Shown: positions 8,082 to 17,014, numbered from the stretch's first letter. The stretch: DNA of 64,000 nt from Novibacillus thermophilus (GCF_002005165.1 NZ_CP019699.1:186001-250000); one strand, 5' to 3'. Notes: generated by a model from the letters alone, not told the origin. Numbers and translations: made by a program.

Positions 8082-9422
8082 GTGGGAAAATACTTTGGGA
8101 CAGACGGTGTCCGCGGCATTGCCAATGCAGAACTGACGCCTGAATTGGCATATCAACTGGGGAGGGCTGGGGCCTACATCCTGACGGAGAATGCAGAGCG
8201 GCCGAAAATCGTCGTCGGCCGAGACCCCCGCATTTCCGGCCACATGTTGCAAGCGGCACTCGTCTCCGGGATGCTTTCCATCGGAGCCGACGTCATGTTG
8301 CTCGGCGTGGTGACGACGCCAGGAGTCGCTTTTTTGACGCGGCATGTTGGCGCCGACGCAGGGGTGATGATTTCGGCGTCCCATAACCCGGTCGAAGATA
8401 ACGGCATCAAGTTTTTCGGCCGGGACGGATTTAAGCTGCTGGATGAGAAGGAGCAGGAAATTGAAGAGCTGTTGGACGAGGAAATCGACCGCCTCCCCCG
8501 TCCGGTAGGGGGGGACGTCGGCAGACTGGCAGAACGTCCGGAACTCAAACAGGCTTACTTGGCCCATCTGAATCAGACGATTGAGCACCGCTTGGACGGA
8601 ATGAAGATCGTACTGGACTGTGCACACGGTGCTGCCTCACATTTGGCGCCCGAACTGTTTCGCCAGTTGGGAGCTGACGTGGTCGTCATTGGCGGAAATC
8701 CCGACGGTATCAACATTAATGTCAATTGCGGATCGACTCATCCGGAAGGGCTGCAGAAAGCGGTTGTCCGGGAGAAGGCGGATCTCGGCCTTGCCTTTGA
8801 CGGCGATGCCGACCGCCTCATCGCTGTAGACGAGAAGGGGAAGGTCATAGACGGCGATGGCATCATGTGCATTCTCGCCACACATTTACAAGCACAAGGC
8901 AAACTCGCCCGCGATACCCTCGTCACCACAGTCATGAGTAACATCGGCCTGCACAAAGCGGCAGCTGCCCGTCAGATCAAAACCGTCCAGACGAAAGTCG
9001 GAGACCGCTATGTCATGGAGGAAATGCGCAAAGGCGGATTTAACTTGGGCGGCGAACAGTCCGGGCACATCATCTTTCTCGACCACGGCACGACAGGCGA
9101 CGGGATGTTGACTGCCGTTCAGCTGGTGAACGTCTTGACGGAAAGACAAGAGCCCTTGTCCGAGTTGGCGCGTATCATGCAAAAGTATCCGCAGCACATG
9201 GTTAACGTGCGAGTGAAAGAAAAGAACGGCTGGGACAGAAACAGCGCTATTCGCGCTGCCGTTGACAAAGTTGAGGAGGCCCTCGGCAGTAACGGGCGGG
9301 TGTTAGTACGTCCTTCTGGTACGGAACCGGTCATCCGAGTTATGGCGGAAGGACCCGACGAACATGAGCTGAAGTCGCACGTTGCGTACATTGCCGACGT
9401 CATTCAAAGGGAGTTGAGCTGA
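8082..9422 (+). CDS. glmM: Phosphoglucosamine mutase
   Basis: Interconverts glucosamine-6-phosphate and glucosamine-1-phosphate on the way to UDP-GlcNAc for peptidoglycan. The 446-residue protein has the phosphoserine loop MISASHNPVEDNGIKFFG with Ser100, the magnesium motif FDGDADR, the sugar-binding GGEQSGHI and the C-terminal phosphate loop RPSGTEPVIRVM. Start GTG 8082 has GAGAGGAG upstream. GlmM also binds and restrains CdaA in other Firmicutes, consistent with its place in this operon. A strong hairpin follows the gene, separating it from the glmS leader. Confidence 0.96.
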   Translation: MGKYFGTDGVRGIANAELTPELAYQLGRAGAYILTENAERPKIVVGRDPRISGHMLQAALVSGMLSIGADVMLLGVVTTPGVAFLTRHVGADAGVMISASHNPVEDNGIKFFGRDGFKLLDEKEQEIEELLDEEIDRLPRPVGGDVGRLAERPELKQAYLAHLNQTIEHRLDGMKIVLDCAHGAASHLAPELFRQLGADVVVIGGNPDGININVNCGSTHPEGLQKAVVREKADLGLAFDGDADRLIAVDEKGKVIDGDGIMCILATHLQAQGKLARDTLVTTVMSNIGLHKAAAARQIKTVQTKVGDRYVMEEMRKGGFNLGGEQSGHIIFLDHGTTGDGMLTAVQLVNVLTERQEPLSELARIMQKYPQHMVNVRVKEKNGWDRNSAIRAAVDKVEEALGSNGRVLVRPSGTEPVIRVMAEGPDEHELKSHVAYIADVIQRELS

Positions 9423-9479
9423 GACGCACCCGCTCGCGACGTAGGCACGGGTTTCAATGTTCCGCATATGTTGTGGTAT

Positions 9480-9527
9480 GTTCCTCTATTTTGGCTAAAC
9501 GATAAGCCAATTTTAGAGGAACTTCTT
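9480..9527 (+). terminator. Hairpin terminator after glmM
   Basis: Arms GTTCCTCTA and TAGAGGAAC, extended inward by TTGGCT/AGCCAA with an AT-rich internal loop, form a stem of about 15 pairs, followed by TTCTTTA. The T tract is imperfect. Confidence 0.6.
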
Positions 9528-9599
9528 TACAGGTGGAACGCTTTTTAGTAAGATTTTATTGTTCATTCTAGAAGAGAAAGTGAGGGTAGCAAGTATTAA

Positions 9600-9752
9600 A
9601 TTTTGAAGCGCCTGAACTGCCATGGACGTTAAAGTGGCAGTTGACGAGGAGGGGGACATTCGAGTCATTCGGCGGGTACCCCCCGGCTTGACCGGAAGTC
9701 GAAGTTCGCGGACAAACCGGTAAGGCGACTTACCGAACAAAACCGCCAACAT
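9600..9752 (+). ncRNA. glmS self-cleaving ribozyme/riboswitch
   Basis: Metabolite-dependent ribozyme that cleaves the glmS mRNA leader when glucosamine-6-phosphate is abundant. The core is plainly recognisable: the cleavage site precedes GCGCC at 9608, followed by a P2 stem (ACTGCC/GGCAGT), the invariant GACGAGGAGGGGGACATTCG segment, the GGCGGGTACCCCCCGGC pseudoknot strand, a P3 stem CGGCTT/AAGTCG, and the P4 arms with ACAAACC and GAACAAA. It ends about 100 bases before the glmS start, as usual for this class. Confidence 0.93.
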
Positions 9753-9785
9753 CCGGCAACACCAAAAGACAGCGATGGAAGTGAC

Positions 9786-9828
9786 GGGGCGTTGGAGCCC
9801 CGTGCCACGGGGTTTCTGCGCCCTTTTT
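9786..9828 (+). promoter_or_regulatory. Possible attenuator hairpin between the glmS ribozyme and glmS
   Basis: Alternative stems can form: GGGGC 9786-9790 with GCCCC 9797-9801, or CCCCGT 9798-9803 with ACGGGG 9807-9812 nested in GGGCG 9787-9791 with CGCCC 9819-9823. The latter is followed by five T residues just before the SD of glmS. This is a structure seen by eye only; whether it terminates transcription is inference. Confidence 0.4.
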
Positions 9829-9849
9829 CGGAAGGGAGACATGAAACTT

Positions 9850-11679
9850 GTGTGTGGCATAGTCGGATATATTGGAAACAAGGAAGCCCAAGACATTTTG
9901 ACGGCAGGGCTGAAGAAATTGGAGTACCGCGGCTACGATTCAGCCGGAGTGGCCGTTTACAACGGGGAACGCATCCAAGTGAAGAAGACAGAAGGGCGTC
10001 TCGCTGCGCTGGAGGGAATGTTGGAAAGGCAGCGCCTGCCCGGAAAGGTCGGTGTCGGCCACACGCGCTGGGCGACCCACGGCAAGCCGTCTGACCACAA
10101 TGCACACCCGCACGTGGACAATACCGAGAAGATTGCTGTCGTCCACAACGGGATTATCGAAAACTACTTGCCCTTAAAAGAGGAGTTGACGTCTAAAGGG
10201 CACACGTTCGTCTCAGATACAGACACGGAAGTCATTGCCCACTTGCTGGCCGATCTGTATGACGGGGATATGGTCACCGCTGTCCAGCAGGCTGTCAAAC
10301 GACTGGAAGGGGCTTTCGCGCTGGCGATTGTGACGGAGTATGAACCGGATCGCGTGATTGCCGTGCGCCAGGCCAGTCCCCTTGTCGTCGGCGTGGGAAA
10401 TGGTGAACACTATGTTGCTTCTGACATACCGGCCTTGCTTCCTTACACGCGTCATGTGTACGTCCTGGAAGACGGTGAAATGGCCGTTCTCACGAAGGAC
10501 AACGTCCAGCTTTTGACGACGGACGGCACCCCGATTCGGCGAAATGTCCAAGGAGTTAAGTGGGATGTCGCCCAAGCGGAACGGGGCGGCTTCGATCATT
10601 TCATGCAAAAAGAAATCTACGAGCAACCCCAGGCCATTCGAGACACGCTAGGAGGTCGCATAGACGAAAACGGCAACGTCGACATCCGGGCCGAGCTGAC
10701 GTTTAGTGACCGGAACGTATGCGACATTGACCGCGTTCACATCGTGGCATGCGGGACGGCATCGTATGCGGGGATGGTCGGGAAAGGGCTGTTGGAACAG
10801 CTTGTTCGTGTACCTGTGGAGTGGGACATCGCGTCTGAGTACCGGTACAAAGGCCCCATCTTCACGGAGAACACCCTTGTCATCGTCGTCAGCCAGTCCG
10901 GGGAAACCGCCGATACGTTGGCTGCCTTGCGCGAAGCCCAGCGAAACGGTGCTCGCGTTTTGGCCATTACGAACGTCGTCGGCAGTTCCATCGCCCGGGA
11001 AGCCGACGACGTCCTGTACACGTGGGCCGGACCGGAGATCGCCGTCGCTTCGACCAAAGCGTACACGTCCCAGCTGATCGCCTTTTACCTGATAGCCCTT
11101 CACTTTGCCCGGGTGAGGGGAGCGCTGCCCCAGGAACAGCTGAGGGCACTGGCTGTCCAACTGCGGCAATTGCCGGAACAGGCCGAGAGACTCCTCGCAC
11201 AAGCGGGAAAACTTCGGGAGATGGCACGGAAGATTGCGCGCCACGCGCACGTGTTCTACATCGGCCGCGGTCTCGACTACGCCGTCAGTTTGGAAGGCTC
11301 GTTGAAACTGAAGGAAATCTCGTATATCCACTCCGAGGCTTACGCGGCCGGAGAACTGAAACACGGCACCCTTGCCCTGATCGAAGAAGGTACCCCGGTG
11401 ATCGCCCTGGCCACTCAACGGGCGTTGTTCGGGAAAACATTGAGTAACGTGAAAGAAGTGAAAGCGCGCGGCGCCTACGTCATCGGGCTGCGGACGGAGG
11501 GGAATGGCGAACTCGATTCGTCTGTTGACGACCTACTGGAAATTCCGGATGTCCACCCGCTGTTGACCCCGCCGCTGTCCGTCGTTCTCCTGCAACTCCT
11601 CGCGTACTACACTGCCGTCCTTCGCGGCAACGACGTAGATAAGCCGAGAAATCTGGCCAAAAGTGTGACAGTGGAGTAA
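9850..11679 (+). CDS. glmS: Glutamine-fructose-6-phosphate aminotransferase (isomerizing)
   Basis: Makes glucosamine-6-phosphate from fructose-6-phosphate and glutamine, the first committed step of amino-sugar synthesis. The N-terminal glutaminase domain begins CGIVGYIGNKEAQDIL and has HTRWATHGKPSDHNAHPH; the C-terminal half carries two SIS isomerase domains (ACGTASYAG, VSQSGETADT) and ends DKPRNLAKSVTVE. I place the start at GTG 9850 because removal of its Met exposes the required N-terminal nucleophile Cys; ATG 9841 would leave three extra residues before it. The SD AAGGGAG is 11 bases upstream. About 609 residues, normal length. Controlled by the upstream ribozyme. Confidence 0.95.
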   Translation: MCGIVGYIGNKEAQDILTAGLKKLEYRGYDSAGVAVYNGERIQVKKTEGRLAALEGMLERQRLPGKVGVGHTRWATHGKPSDHNAHPHVDNTEKIAVVHNGIIENYLPLKEELTSKGHTFVSDTDTEVIAHLLADLYDGDMVTAVQQAVKRLEGAFALAIVTEYEPDRVIAVRQASPLVVGVGNGEHYVASDIPALLPYTRHVYVLEDGEMAVLTKDNVQLLTTDGTPIRRNVQGVKWDVAQAERGGFDHFMQKEIYEQPQAIRDTLGGRIDENGNVDIRAELTFSDRNVCDIDRVHIVACGTASYAGMVGKGLLEQLVRVPVEWDIASEYRYKGPIFTENTLVIVVSQSGETADTLAALREAQRNGARVLAITNVVGSSIAREADDVLYTWAGPEIAVASTKAYTSQLIAFYLIALHFARVRGALPQEQLRALAVQLRQLPEQAERLLAQAGKLREMARKIARHAHVFYIGRGLDYAVSLEGSLKLKEISYIHSEAYAAGELKHGTLALIEEGTPVIALATQRALFGKTLSNVKEVKARGAYVIGLRTEGNGELDSSVDDLLEIPDVHPLLTPPLSVVLLQLLAYYTAVLRGNDVDKPRNLAKSVTVE

Positions 11680-11756
11680 GAGGAAGGGAGAAAAACGCTG
11701 TCCTGCGACATGTGGATTCACGATGCGCCGACATGTTTTAAAAATTGCGAATTTTT

Positions 11757-11794
11757 CCCTTTTGGATGTGTTTGGTCCAAAGGGGATTTTGTTT
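11757..11794 (+). terminator. Rho-independent terminator after glmS
   Basis: Stem CCCTTTTGGA / TCCAAAGGGG (one G-T pair) with a nine-base loop, followed by ATTTTGTTT; 77 bases past the glmS stop. Confidence 0.75.
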
Positions 11795-11914
11795 GAAAAC
11801 ATATTGATCTACTTTTGATGACACCATTGATTCTTACTGCAGATGACTGCCTGTTCAGCATCTGATCCGTTTCACCCACCTTTGTCTTCCAACCTTAAGT
11901 TCAGCCTTTAAAAG

Positions 11915-12682
11915 TTACGTGCTGGTGACGAACGCATTGACTTGTTGCAGCACTTCTCCAGCTTTCCCTTTAATAACAAGGTCAAAGCGGGTGTTCGGAT
12001 GATCTACTTCAGCATTGATGTAGACAGTCTTACCTTCTGTCATATTGGGGAGTTCGCTTGCAGGGTAGACTTTGAGACTGGTGCCAATGACGATGACGAG
12101 ATCTGATCGACGAATGTGCGCGAGTGACGCCTTCCAGCTGTCTTCGGGGAGCGTCTCACCAAACAGGACGACTCCCGGACGCAGGTGACCACCACAGTGT
12201 TGACAGTTCTCTTTGTTTAAAAATTGTTTTTCACTGCTTGGTCTGGCGCAGTGGGCACACCGGAATTGATGGAGGGAGCCGTGCAGTTCGTAAACGTGTT
12301 CGTTACCGGCTCTGGTGTGAAACCCGTCGACATTTTGTGTTGAAATGGCTTGAATAAGGCCGTTTTTCTCCCAATCCGCCAGTATGTTGTAACCAGTGTG
12401 AGGTGTACAGGATTTTATTCTTTTGATGCGCATGGCATAAAATTCGTGGAATAAATCGTAATGATTTTGCAGAGCTTCGGGTGTGGCAACCGTCCTCGGG
12501 TCGACTCTGTTCCACCATCCCTCTTTGGACCGGAAGTCCGGGATGTCAGATTCGGTCGACATTCCCGCTCCTGTCAGGATCGTCGCATGAGTGGCGTGTT
12601 GGAGCCAGTCAGCTAAAGTGCCCGTTTCTTTGGAATCATCCGCGTCGGCTTTGAATGACACCGCATCTCCATCCTTTCCCAT
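11915..12682 (-). CDS. Sir2-family NAD-dependent protein deacylase (sirtuin)
   Basis: Removes acyl groups from lysines of cytosolic proteins, consuming NAD and giving nicotinamide and O-acyl-ADP-ribose. The Rossmann NAD motif GAGMSTESDIPDFRSKEG, the TQNVDGFH motif, catalytic His in ELHGSLHQF, two CxxC pairs (CAHC, CQHC) for structural zinc, and GTSLKVYPA are all present. At 255 residues it matches CobB/SrtN-type bacterial sirtuins. The N-terminal 15 or so residues are acidic and unconserved. It is the first gene of a minus-strand run but is separated from the next gene by about 160 bases. Target proteins cannot be inferred. Confidence 0.92.
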   Translation of the reverse strand: MGKDGDAVSFKADADDSKETGTLADWLQHATHATILTGAGMSTESDIPDFRSKEGWWNRVDPRTVATPEALQNHYDLFHEFYAMRIKRIKSCTPHTGYNILADWEKNGLIQAISTQNVDGFHTRAGNEHVYELHGSLHQFRCAHCARPSSEKQFLNKENCQHCGGHLRPGVVLFGETLPEDSWKASLAHIRRSDLVIVIGTSLKVYPASELPNMTEGKTVYINAEVDHPNTRFDLVIKGKAGEVLQQVNAFVTST

Positions 12683-12843
12683 ACCGGAACACTCACCATT
12701 TCCTCTATATCACTTTTCGGTCAATGACGGCAAAATCGGGAGAAATTTGAAGAACGAATCCGAAGCTGTTAAATGACAGGTACGGTCTGTTGAGGGGATG
12801 TCACGAGTCTTCCGTCTTGTTCTCCGTCAAGCTTGAGCTGCAT

Positions 12844-13341
12844 TCACTCTGTCTCGAGAAGCGGTTCCAAAAATCCGTCTCTCCCCATTCTGTCATAAAA
12901 GAAGTCGATCCCGTAATAAGAGGCAACCCCGATGATAGCGGACCATGCTAGAATGCTGACCGTCATCCAAAACGTTATCTGTTGTTTCGTTCCCCCAAAT
13001 CCCATGGCTAATACGGCACCGAGGTGACTGCCTATCAAGATCGGGGAAAGGAGCGCTAACCCGGGCAGACCGTATTTTTTCCATATTTTCTCTGCACGTG
13101 CTTGTCGCTTCTGTGGAGACGTTTTGCCTTGCCTTTCCTTGCGTTGTTTCCGCCATGTTTGGATGTGGTCGATGAAAAGAATTAAGAGGTAAATCGTGAC
13201 CATGTTCCCCCAAAATGCCACAAGGGTTACGGTTAAAGGGTTTAAACCGGCGGCAATTCCCAATGGAATCACGGCTAATACTTCAAAAAACGGAATCGCG
13301 GCAACTAGAAAAATGATGAGATGGGCCACATAGACGCTCAA
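12844..13341 (-). CDS. Small multidrug export family membrane protein
   Basis: An integral membrane protein of about 165 residues resembling the Sm_multidrug_ex family (PF06695-like): hydrophobic helix AHLIIFLVAAIPFFEVLAVI, a second helix with VAFWGNMVTIYLLILF, a long basic cytoplasmic loop (KQRKERQGKTSPQKRQAR), then two more helices with LLSPILIGSHLGAVLAMGFG. Start is TTG 13341, selected because AGGAGG lies seven bases upstream; the in-frame ATG at 13371 has no such site and encodes the SD within it. Function as a drug exporter is a family label only and has little direct support. Confidence 0.75.
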   Translation of the reverse strand: MSVYVAHLIIFLVAAIPFFEVLAVIPLGIAAGLNPLTVTLVAFWGNMVTIYLLILFIDHIQTWRKQRKERQGKTSPQKRQARAEKIWKKYGLPGLALLSPILIGSHLGAVLAMGFGGTKQQITFWMTVSILAWSAIIGVASYYGIDFFYDRMGRDGFLEPLLETE

Positions 13342-13446
13342 TAGAGTTCCTCCTCGCGTTGCCTTATGCATTCACAAAAACAGTGTAAGTGGTCCCTTTG
13401 ACGGTGGCCATTGACAACGTGTGAACAAATACTGAAGGTTGCTGCT

Positions 13447-13968
13447 TCATTTGGGGGAGATTTTGACCACCTGTGTTTTGGCTATCAGGTCGTACAGAGA
13501 TTGCTTCCTTTTCGTGAAAATGGCTGACAGTATATAAACAAGGATGAGGATGTAGATGAGTCCGCCAGTTAAGACGTGGTGCAGTGGCATTTCGCCATCC
13601 TCAACATGTGTGATTCGGTAAACGAAGTAATGCGACAGCTCCCACGGCAAAAACTTTAAGATTGTCCGAAGGGTACTGTGTCCCAGCGAAAGGGCAGCCC
13701 CGTTTTTGTCCACAACTTGAATACCCACCCTCTTTTTCCCGAAGGACTGCCGGCCTATAGCCGAGTCGCTGATCATGAAATAGAGCGATACGGGCAATGT
13801 GACGACGATAAACCCAGCAAACTGAGCGACGATGAGTGACTGTTTGAACCATTCCTGCACGGAAGGCAAGAGAAACAGACTCAGCACTAAAAGCAGGGCT
13901 AAATAGGCGAGAATGAGCACATAATCGATGACGAAAGCTTTAAATCGAAGCCAAAAGGTCGCATTCAT
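13447..13968 (-). CDS. RDD family membrane protein
   Basis: Around 173 residues with the RDD-domain layout: an opening WLRFKAFVIDYVLILAYLAL with the conserved Arg and Asp, a second hydrophobic pair of helices, the SFGKKRVGIQVVDKNG loop containing the GK(R)xxGI signature, and a last helix before SLYDLIAKTQVVK, which bears the second conserved Asp. RDD proteins have been linked to ion or compatible-solute transport in a few bacteria, but no role can be assigned here. ATG 13968 avoids overlapping the upstream sfsA gene; an in-frame ATG at 14010 would overlap it by 26 bases. Confidence 0.8.
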   Translation of the reverse strand: MNATFWLRFKAFVIDYVLILAYLALLLVLSLFLLPSVQEWFKQSLIVAQFAGFIVVTLPVSLYFMISDSAIGRQSFGKKRVGIQVVDKNGAALSLGHSTLRTILKFLPWELSHYFVYRITHVEDGEMPLHHVLTGGLIYILILVYILSAIFTKRKQSLYDLIAKTQVVKISPK

Positions 13969-13984
13969 GACGGTATCCACAACC

Positions 13985-14761
13985 TTACGTCTGTCTTCCT
14001 TCAATCTCAACGGGAACGGCTTGATCCAGTATAACCGAATGGCGTGTGACTTGGCAGCGGCGAGCGATCAAGCGCACGCCGGCCTGGTAGGCTTCTGCCA
14101 GTGTGTCTGCAAACACCGGGTCGATGTCGGCTGCCGGACGGATGCGCTCAATATCCTTCCGCTGACCGACAAAGAGAACCGCCGCTTCCCAGCTCGTCTT
14201 TCGGCACAGGTCCGCCAACTCCCGGACGTGCCGGGCGCCTCGCGCTGTTACCGCGTCGGGGAACAGTCCGATTCCGCCTTGCACCAAGGTGACACTTTTT
14301 ACTTCCAGCGCCATTTTTCGTCCATCGGCATCTTCCAGCAGAAAATCAAAGCGGGAATCTCCTATTTTGGCTTCCTGGCGATCCAGTTTCCATCCGGTTA
14401 ACTCGGACAGACTCTCCTTGGCCAGCGCATCGGCGATGAGGCGATTGGGCAGAGTGGCGTCAATGGAAACGAGCGTCCTGGATTCAGGTACTTCCGTCAA
14501 CACGGCGGTCCACTTCGTTTTTCGGGCGGGGTTTTTGGAAGGCTTGAGCCAGATGTGCCTCCCGGGTACCAGCAGTTCGTTCATCCGCCCTGGGTCCGGG
14601 AGGTGGGCCTCCACTACTGGACCGTTTGCGTACCCGTCATTGGCGCTCTCTCCTTCCAATTGACAGAGGATGAGAAAGCGGTTTGGCCGTTCGATGAAAC
14701 GCGCTTTTCTGAGATCATGATCTCGTGACAACCTGATTTCGGATGTGTACAATCGAATCAC
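13985..14761 (-). CDS. sfsA: SfsA family protein (sugar fermentation stimulation protein homologue)
   Basis: A 258-residue protein with the complete SfsA layout: N-terminal OB-like part (FIERPNRFLILCQLEG), the HLPDPGRMNELL motif, SIDATLPNRLIADAL, and the nuclease-like core with SRFDFLLED, ALEVKSVTLV and FPDAVTARGARH. The acidic residues in DFLLED and the EVKS motif match the PD-(D/E)XK arrangement, so nucleic-acid cleavage is likely, whereas the historical link with maltose gene control is indirect. It is transcribed on the minus strand just upstream of the RDD gene. Confidence 0.9.
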   Translation of the reverse strand: MIRLYTSEIRLSRDHDLRKARFIERPNRFLILCQLEGESANDGYANGPVVEAHLPDPGRMNELLVPGRHIWLKPSKNPARKTKWTAVLTEVPESRTLVSIDATLPNRLIADALAKESLSELTGWKLDRQEAKIGDSRFDFLLEDADGRKMALEVKSVTLVQGGIGLFPDAVTARGARHVRELADLCRKTSWEAAVLFVGQRKDIERIRPAADIDPVFADTLAEAYQAGVRLIARRCQVTRHSVILDQAVPVEIEGRQT

Positions 14762-14863
14762 CTTAAATTTTATGAACGGTGCGGCGATGTGTTGCCGATG
14801 CTGATCGGTCTCGATACCTCAAATAACCCCGTCATGACACCGGGGAAGTTGCCCTTAAAGGTG

Positions 14864-15214
14864 TTATGTCTGATGCAACACTTGTTGCAAAATGTCCCTT
14901 TCAATCTGCTGGTTCAGCCGGCTGACAATCCCGTGGAGCAAGAAAGCATCGATGATCAGCCAGATGCCTACCGGAATGAGGAAAATAAGACCGAGTCCGA
15001 AAATCCAAACGGTGGCCCATCCCAAAAGGTCGAGGATGAGGATTGTCACGGCCGTTCCAAATTTGCGGACGTAGAAGCGGTGTGCGCCTAGTGACCCAAG
15101 GAAGAACCACAACAAATAGGCGATCACCGTCGACTTTTTTCTGTGTTCCATTTCGCTCTGTACGATCGCTAACTGCTTTTCATCCAACTGCTGTTTCAAT
15201 TCGACGTTCGACAC
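14864..15214 (-). CDS. TM2 domain-containing membrane protein
   Basis: A 116-residue protein with an N-terminal coiled-coil-prone segment (LKQQLDEKQLAIVQSEMEHR) followed by a TM2 domain: KKSTVIAYLLWFFLGSLGAH with the HRFYVRKFGTA turn, a second membrane helix WIFGLGLIFLIPVGIWLIID, and the terminal DAFLL motif. GTG 15214 has AAAGGAGAG four bases upstream. TM2 proteins are widespread with no settled function. It is isolated from its neighbours by about 100 and 140 bases. Confidence 0.85.
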   Translation of the reverse strand: MSNVELKQQLDEKQLAIVQSEMEHRKKSTVIAYLLWFFLGSLGAHRFYVRKFGTAVTILILDLLGWATVWIFGLGLIFLIPVGIWLIIDAFLLHGIVSRLNQQIERDILQQVLHQT

Positions 15215-15309
15215 GGTTCCTCTCCTTTGACATCATACGCCATTATTATCGAGGGATACTGTATGAAAGTCAAGGTACACTACCGGATGACAGCGTGTTA
15301 GCAAACAGC

Positions 15310-15332
15310 GGCATTGCCAGTCGGCAGATGCC
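15310..15332 (-). terminator. Hairpin downstream of the YtrA-type ABC operon
   Basis: Nested arms GGCAT/ATGCC and TGCC/GGCA with loop AGTC form a compact stem 20 bases past the permease stop on the minus strand. The T tract on that strand is weak (CTGTTTGC), so the call as a terminator is tentative. Confidence 0.4.
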
Positions 15333-15351
15333 ACGCATTCGTTTGGTTTCG

Positions 15352-16140
15352 TTACAGTTTAATCGTGACCCTCTGTGTCAGTAACCGGATCAGCCATAAA
15401 ATGCCTCCGATCAACACAATCGTTCCAGCGACAGATCCGTAAAGGGGCAGTTCCAAAATGGCAGGCGGCACCCAGTCGGCGGCCAACTCCCTCGCCACAT
15501 CTCCTCCCCACACGAGACCGCGAATAAGGAAAAAGAGCGTCGCAAGCACGATAGACCCGAGCCCCATCGTCCAACCGTACCGGTAGAACACAGCACTGAT
15601 GAACCACCCGATGACGTAAGAAGTGAAGATGTTCGTCATGTAAACGAACAGTGACAGGAGCCCGTGACTGCTGAAGTCGACAAGAGGGCCCAGAACAATT
15701 AGCAGTACAAGATTTCCTATGACGTCGTCGTCCACGCCTTCTGTAAATTCGAGCGTACTGTTTAAATGAAGGGGGAGGTTCGCGATGTTCACGACAGAGT
15801 ACTCTGCCGCCGTTATCACCGCCGCTGTCAGAACGATTGCGGCTGAAAGTAAACCTGCAGCCAACACCCCGCCTCTAAAGACATCTTTTCGCGTAACGCC
15901 GTGTTTGACAAAAAACGGATAAAATCCGTAACCTATAATAATCCCGATCACCAGCATGTAAATGTCGGCGGCATAATAGGACGAAAGAAAGAAATGTTCA
16001 AGGTCTTTTCCGGCATAGATGGAATTAAAGATTCTCACGACATGAATGATGAGTAAAATCCCGAGAAACCATAACGTCCATCCCATTTGTTCTAAAAACA
16101 GATCTATTGCTACTTTCAAGGCGTTTGATTTCGACTTCAA
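15352..16140 (-). CDS. ABC transporter permease of the GntR/YtrA-type operon
   Basis: A 262-residue polytopic membrane protein with about six predicted helices (for example WTLWFLGILLIIHVVRIFN and YMLVIGIIIGYGFYPFFV). It has no soluble domain and no known signature, but it starts one base after the ATPase gene ends and is the third gene of a GntR-ATPase-permease operon, the arrangement of YtrABCDEF/YhcEFGHI systems in Bacillus, which respond to cell-wall antibiotics. It presumably forms the membrane channel with the neighbouring ATPase. The exported substrate is unknown. Confidence 0.78.
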   Translation of the reverse strand: MKSKSNALKVAIDLFLEQMGWTLWFLGILLIIHVVRIFNSIYAGKDLEHFFLSSYYAADIYMLVIGIIIGYGFYPFFVKHGVTRKDVFRGGVLAAGLLSAAIVLTAAVITAAEYSVVNIANLPLHLNSTLEFTEGVDDDVIGNLVLLIVLGPLVDFSSHGLLSLFVYMTNIFTSYVIGWFISAVFYRYGWTMGLGSIVLATLFFLIRGLVWGGDVARELAADWVPPAILELPLYGSVAGTIVLIGGILWLIRLLTQRVTIKL

Positions 16141-16141
16141 C

Positions 16142-17014
16142 TTAATTTTCCTCCCCTGTCAAATAGATAAACAAATCTTGAAGAGACACGGGACCGACTT
16201 CTAATCCTTTTTGCTGTGCATCTTTTTTCTGTTCCTCGCTTAACTCTCCGTACACGGTTACGCTTTTCGTGTTCCCTAAACGTTGTTCGTTCAGCTTCTT
16301 TAAACCCCCGACAAAATGGTCGACTTCGTCAGCGGGTCCCGTAATGGAGGCTCCCCTGGAAACTAACGTTTCATACGCTTCATGCAGAATAAGAGACCCC
16401 CGGTGAATGATCAAGATTTCATCAAATAAATAATCCATTTCCGATACGAGATGGGTGGATACAATCACGGTCCTAGGGTAACGTCCTTGATCTTCAAGCA
16501 ATTCTTGATATAAAATGTCCCTTGTCGGTGCATCCATACCGAGATACGCTTCATCAAAAATCGTTAAAGGAGACCGGCTGGCCAATCCAATTGTGGCATT
16601 AAATGCCGACTGCATCCCTTTGGAAAGCTTGTTAACAGCTTTGTCTAAAGGGAGATTGAAACGCTTTGCGAGATGGAGGGCGTAGTCCCTGTCAAAGTGT
16701 GGGCGGTATCTTTCGACGAATTTCAGCATCGAATTGACTTTTTCTGTTTCGTCGCTGTAGTCCATCTGGTAAATGAAGGACACATTTTGCATCACACGCG
16801 TGTTTTCAAAAGGATTTTCCCCATCGATGCGGATCGACCCTTCCGTCGGTTCCCGAAAGGAGGCTAACAGCGACAGCAGGGACGTTTTTCCGGCCCCGTT
16901 TCTTCCGAGGAGGCCGTATATTTTCCCGCCTTCCAGTTGAAATGATACATGTTTGAGTGCTTCGACACGTCTGTATTTTAGAGAAACGTCGTTCACTTCG
17001 ACCTCAAGCGTCAT
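16142..17014 (-). CDS. ABC transporter ATP-binding protein (YtrB-like)
   Basis: Cytosolic ATPase subunit of 290 residues. Walker A is GLLGRNGAGKTSLL, the Q loop is FIYQMD, the signature is a divergent LSKGMQSAFN and Walker B is LTIFDEAYLGMDAP followed by the switch His in VSTHLVSEM. The Ser-Lys-Gly-Met signature and the DEAYLGMD Walker B are characteristic of the YtrB/YhcG branch of antibiotic-responsive ABC ATPases. A C-terminal extension of about 60 residues follows. The start codon overlaps the end of the GntR gene by four bases (ATGA), so the operon is coupled. Confidence 0.88.
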   Translation of the reverse strand: MTLEVEVNDVSLKYRRVEALKHVSFQLEGGKIYGLLGRNGAGKTSLLSLLASFREPTEGSIRIDGENPFENTRVMQNVSFIYQMDYSDETEKVNSMLKFVERYRPHFDRDYALHLAKRFNLPLDKAVNKLSKGMQSAFNATIGLASRSPLTIFDEAYLGMDAPTRDILYQELLEDQGRYPRTVIVSTHLVSEMDYLFDEILIIHRGSLILHEAYETLVSRGASITGPADEVDHFVGGLKKLNEQRLGNTKSVTVYGELSEEQKKDAQQKGLEVGPVSLQDLFIYLTGEEN

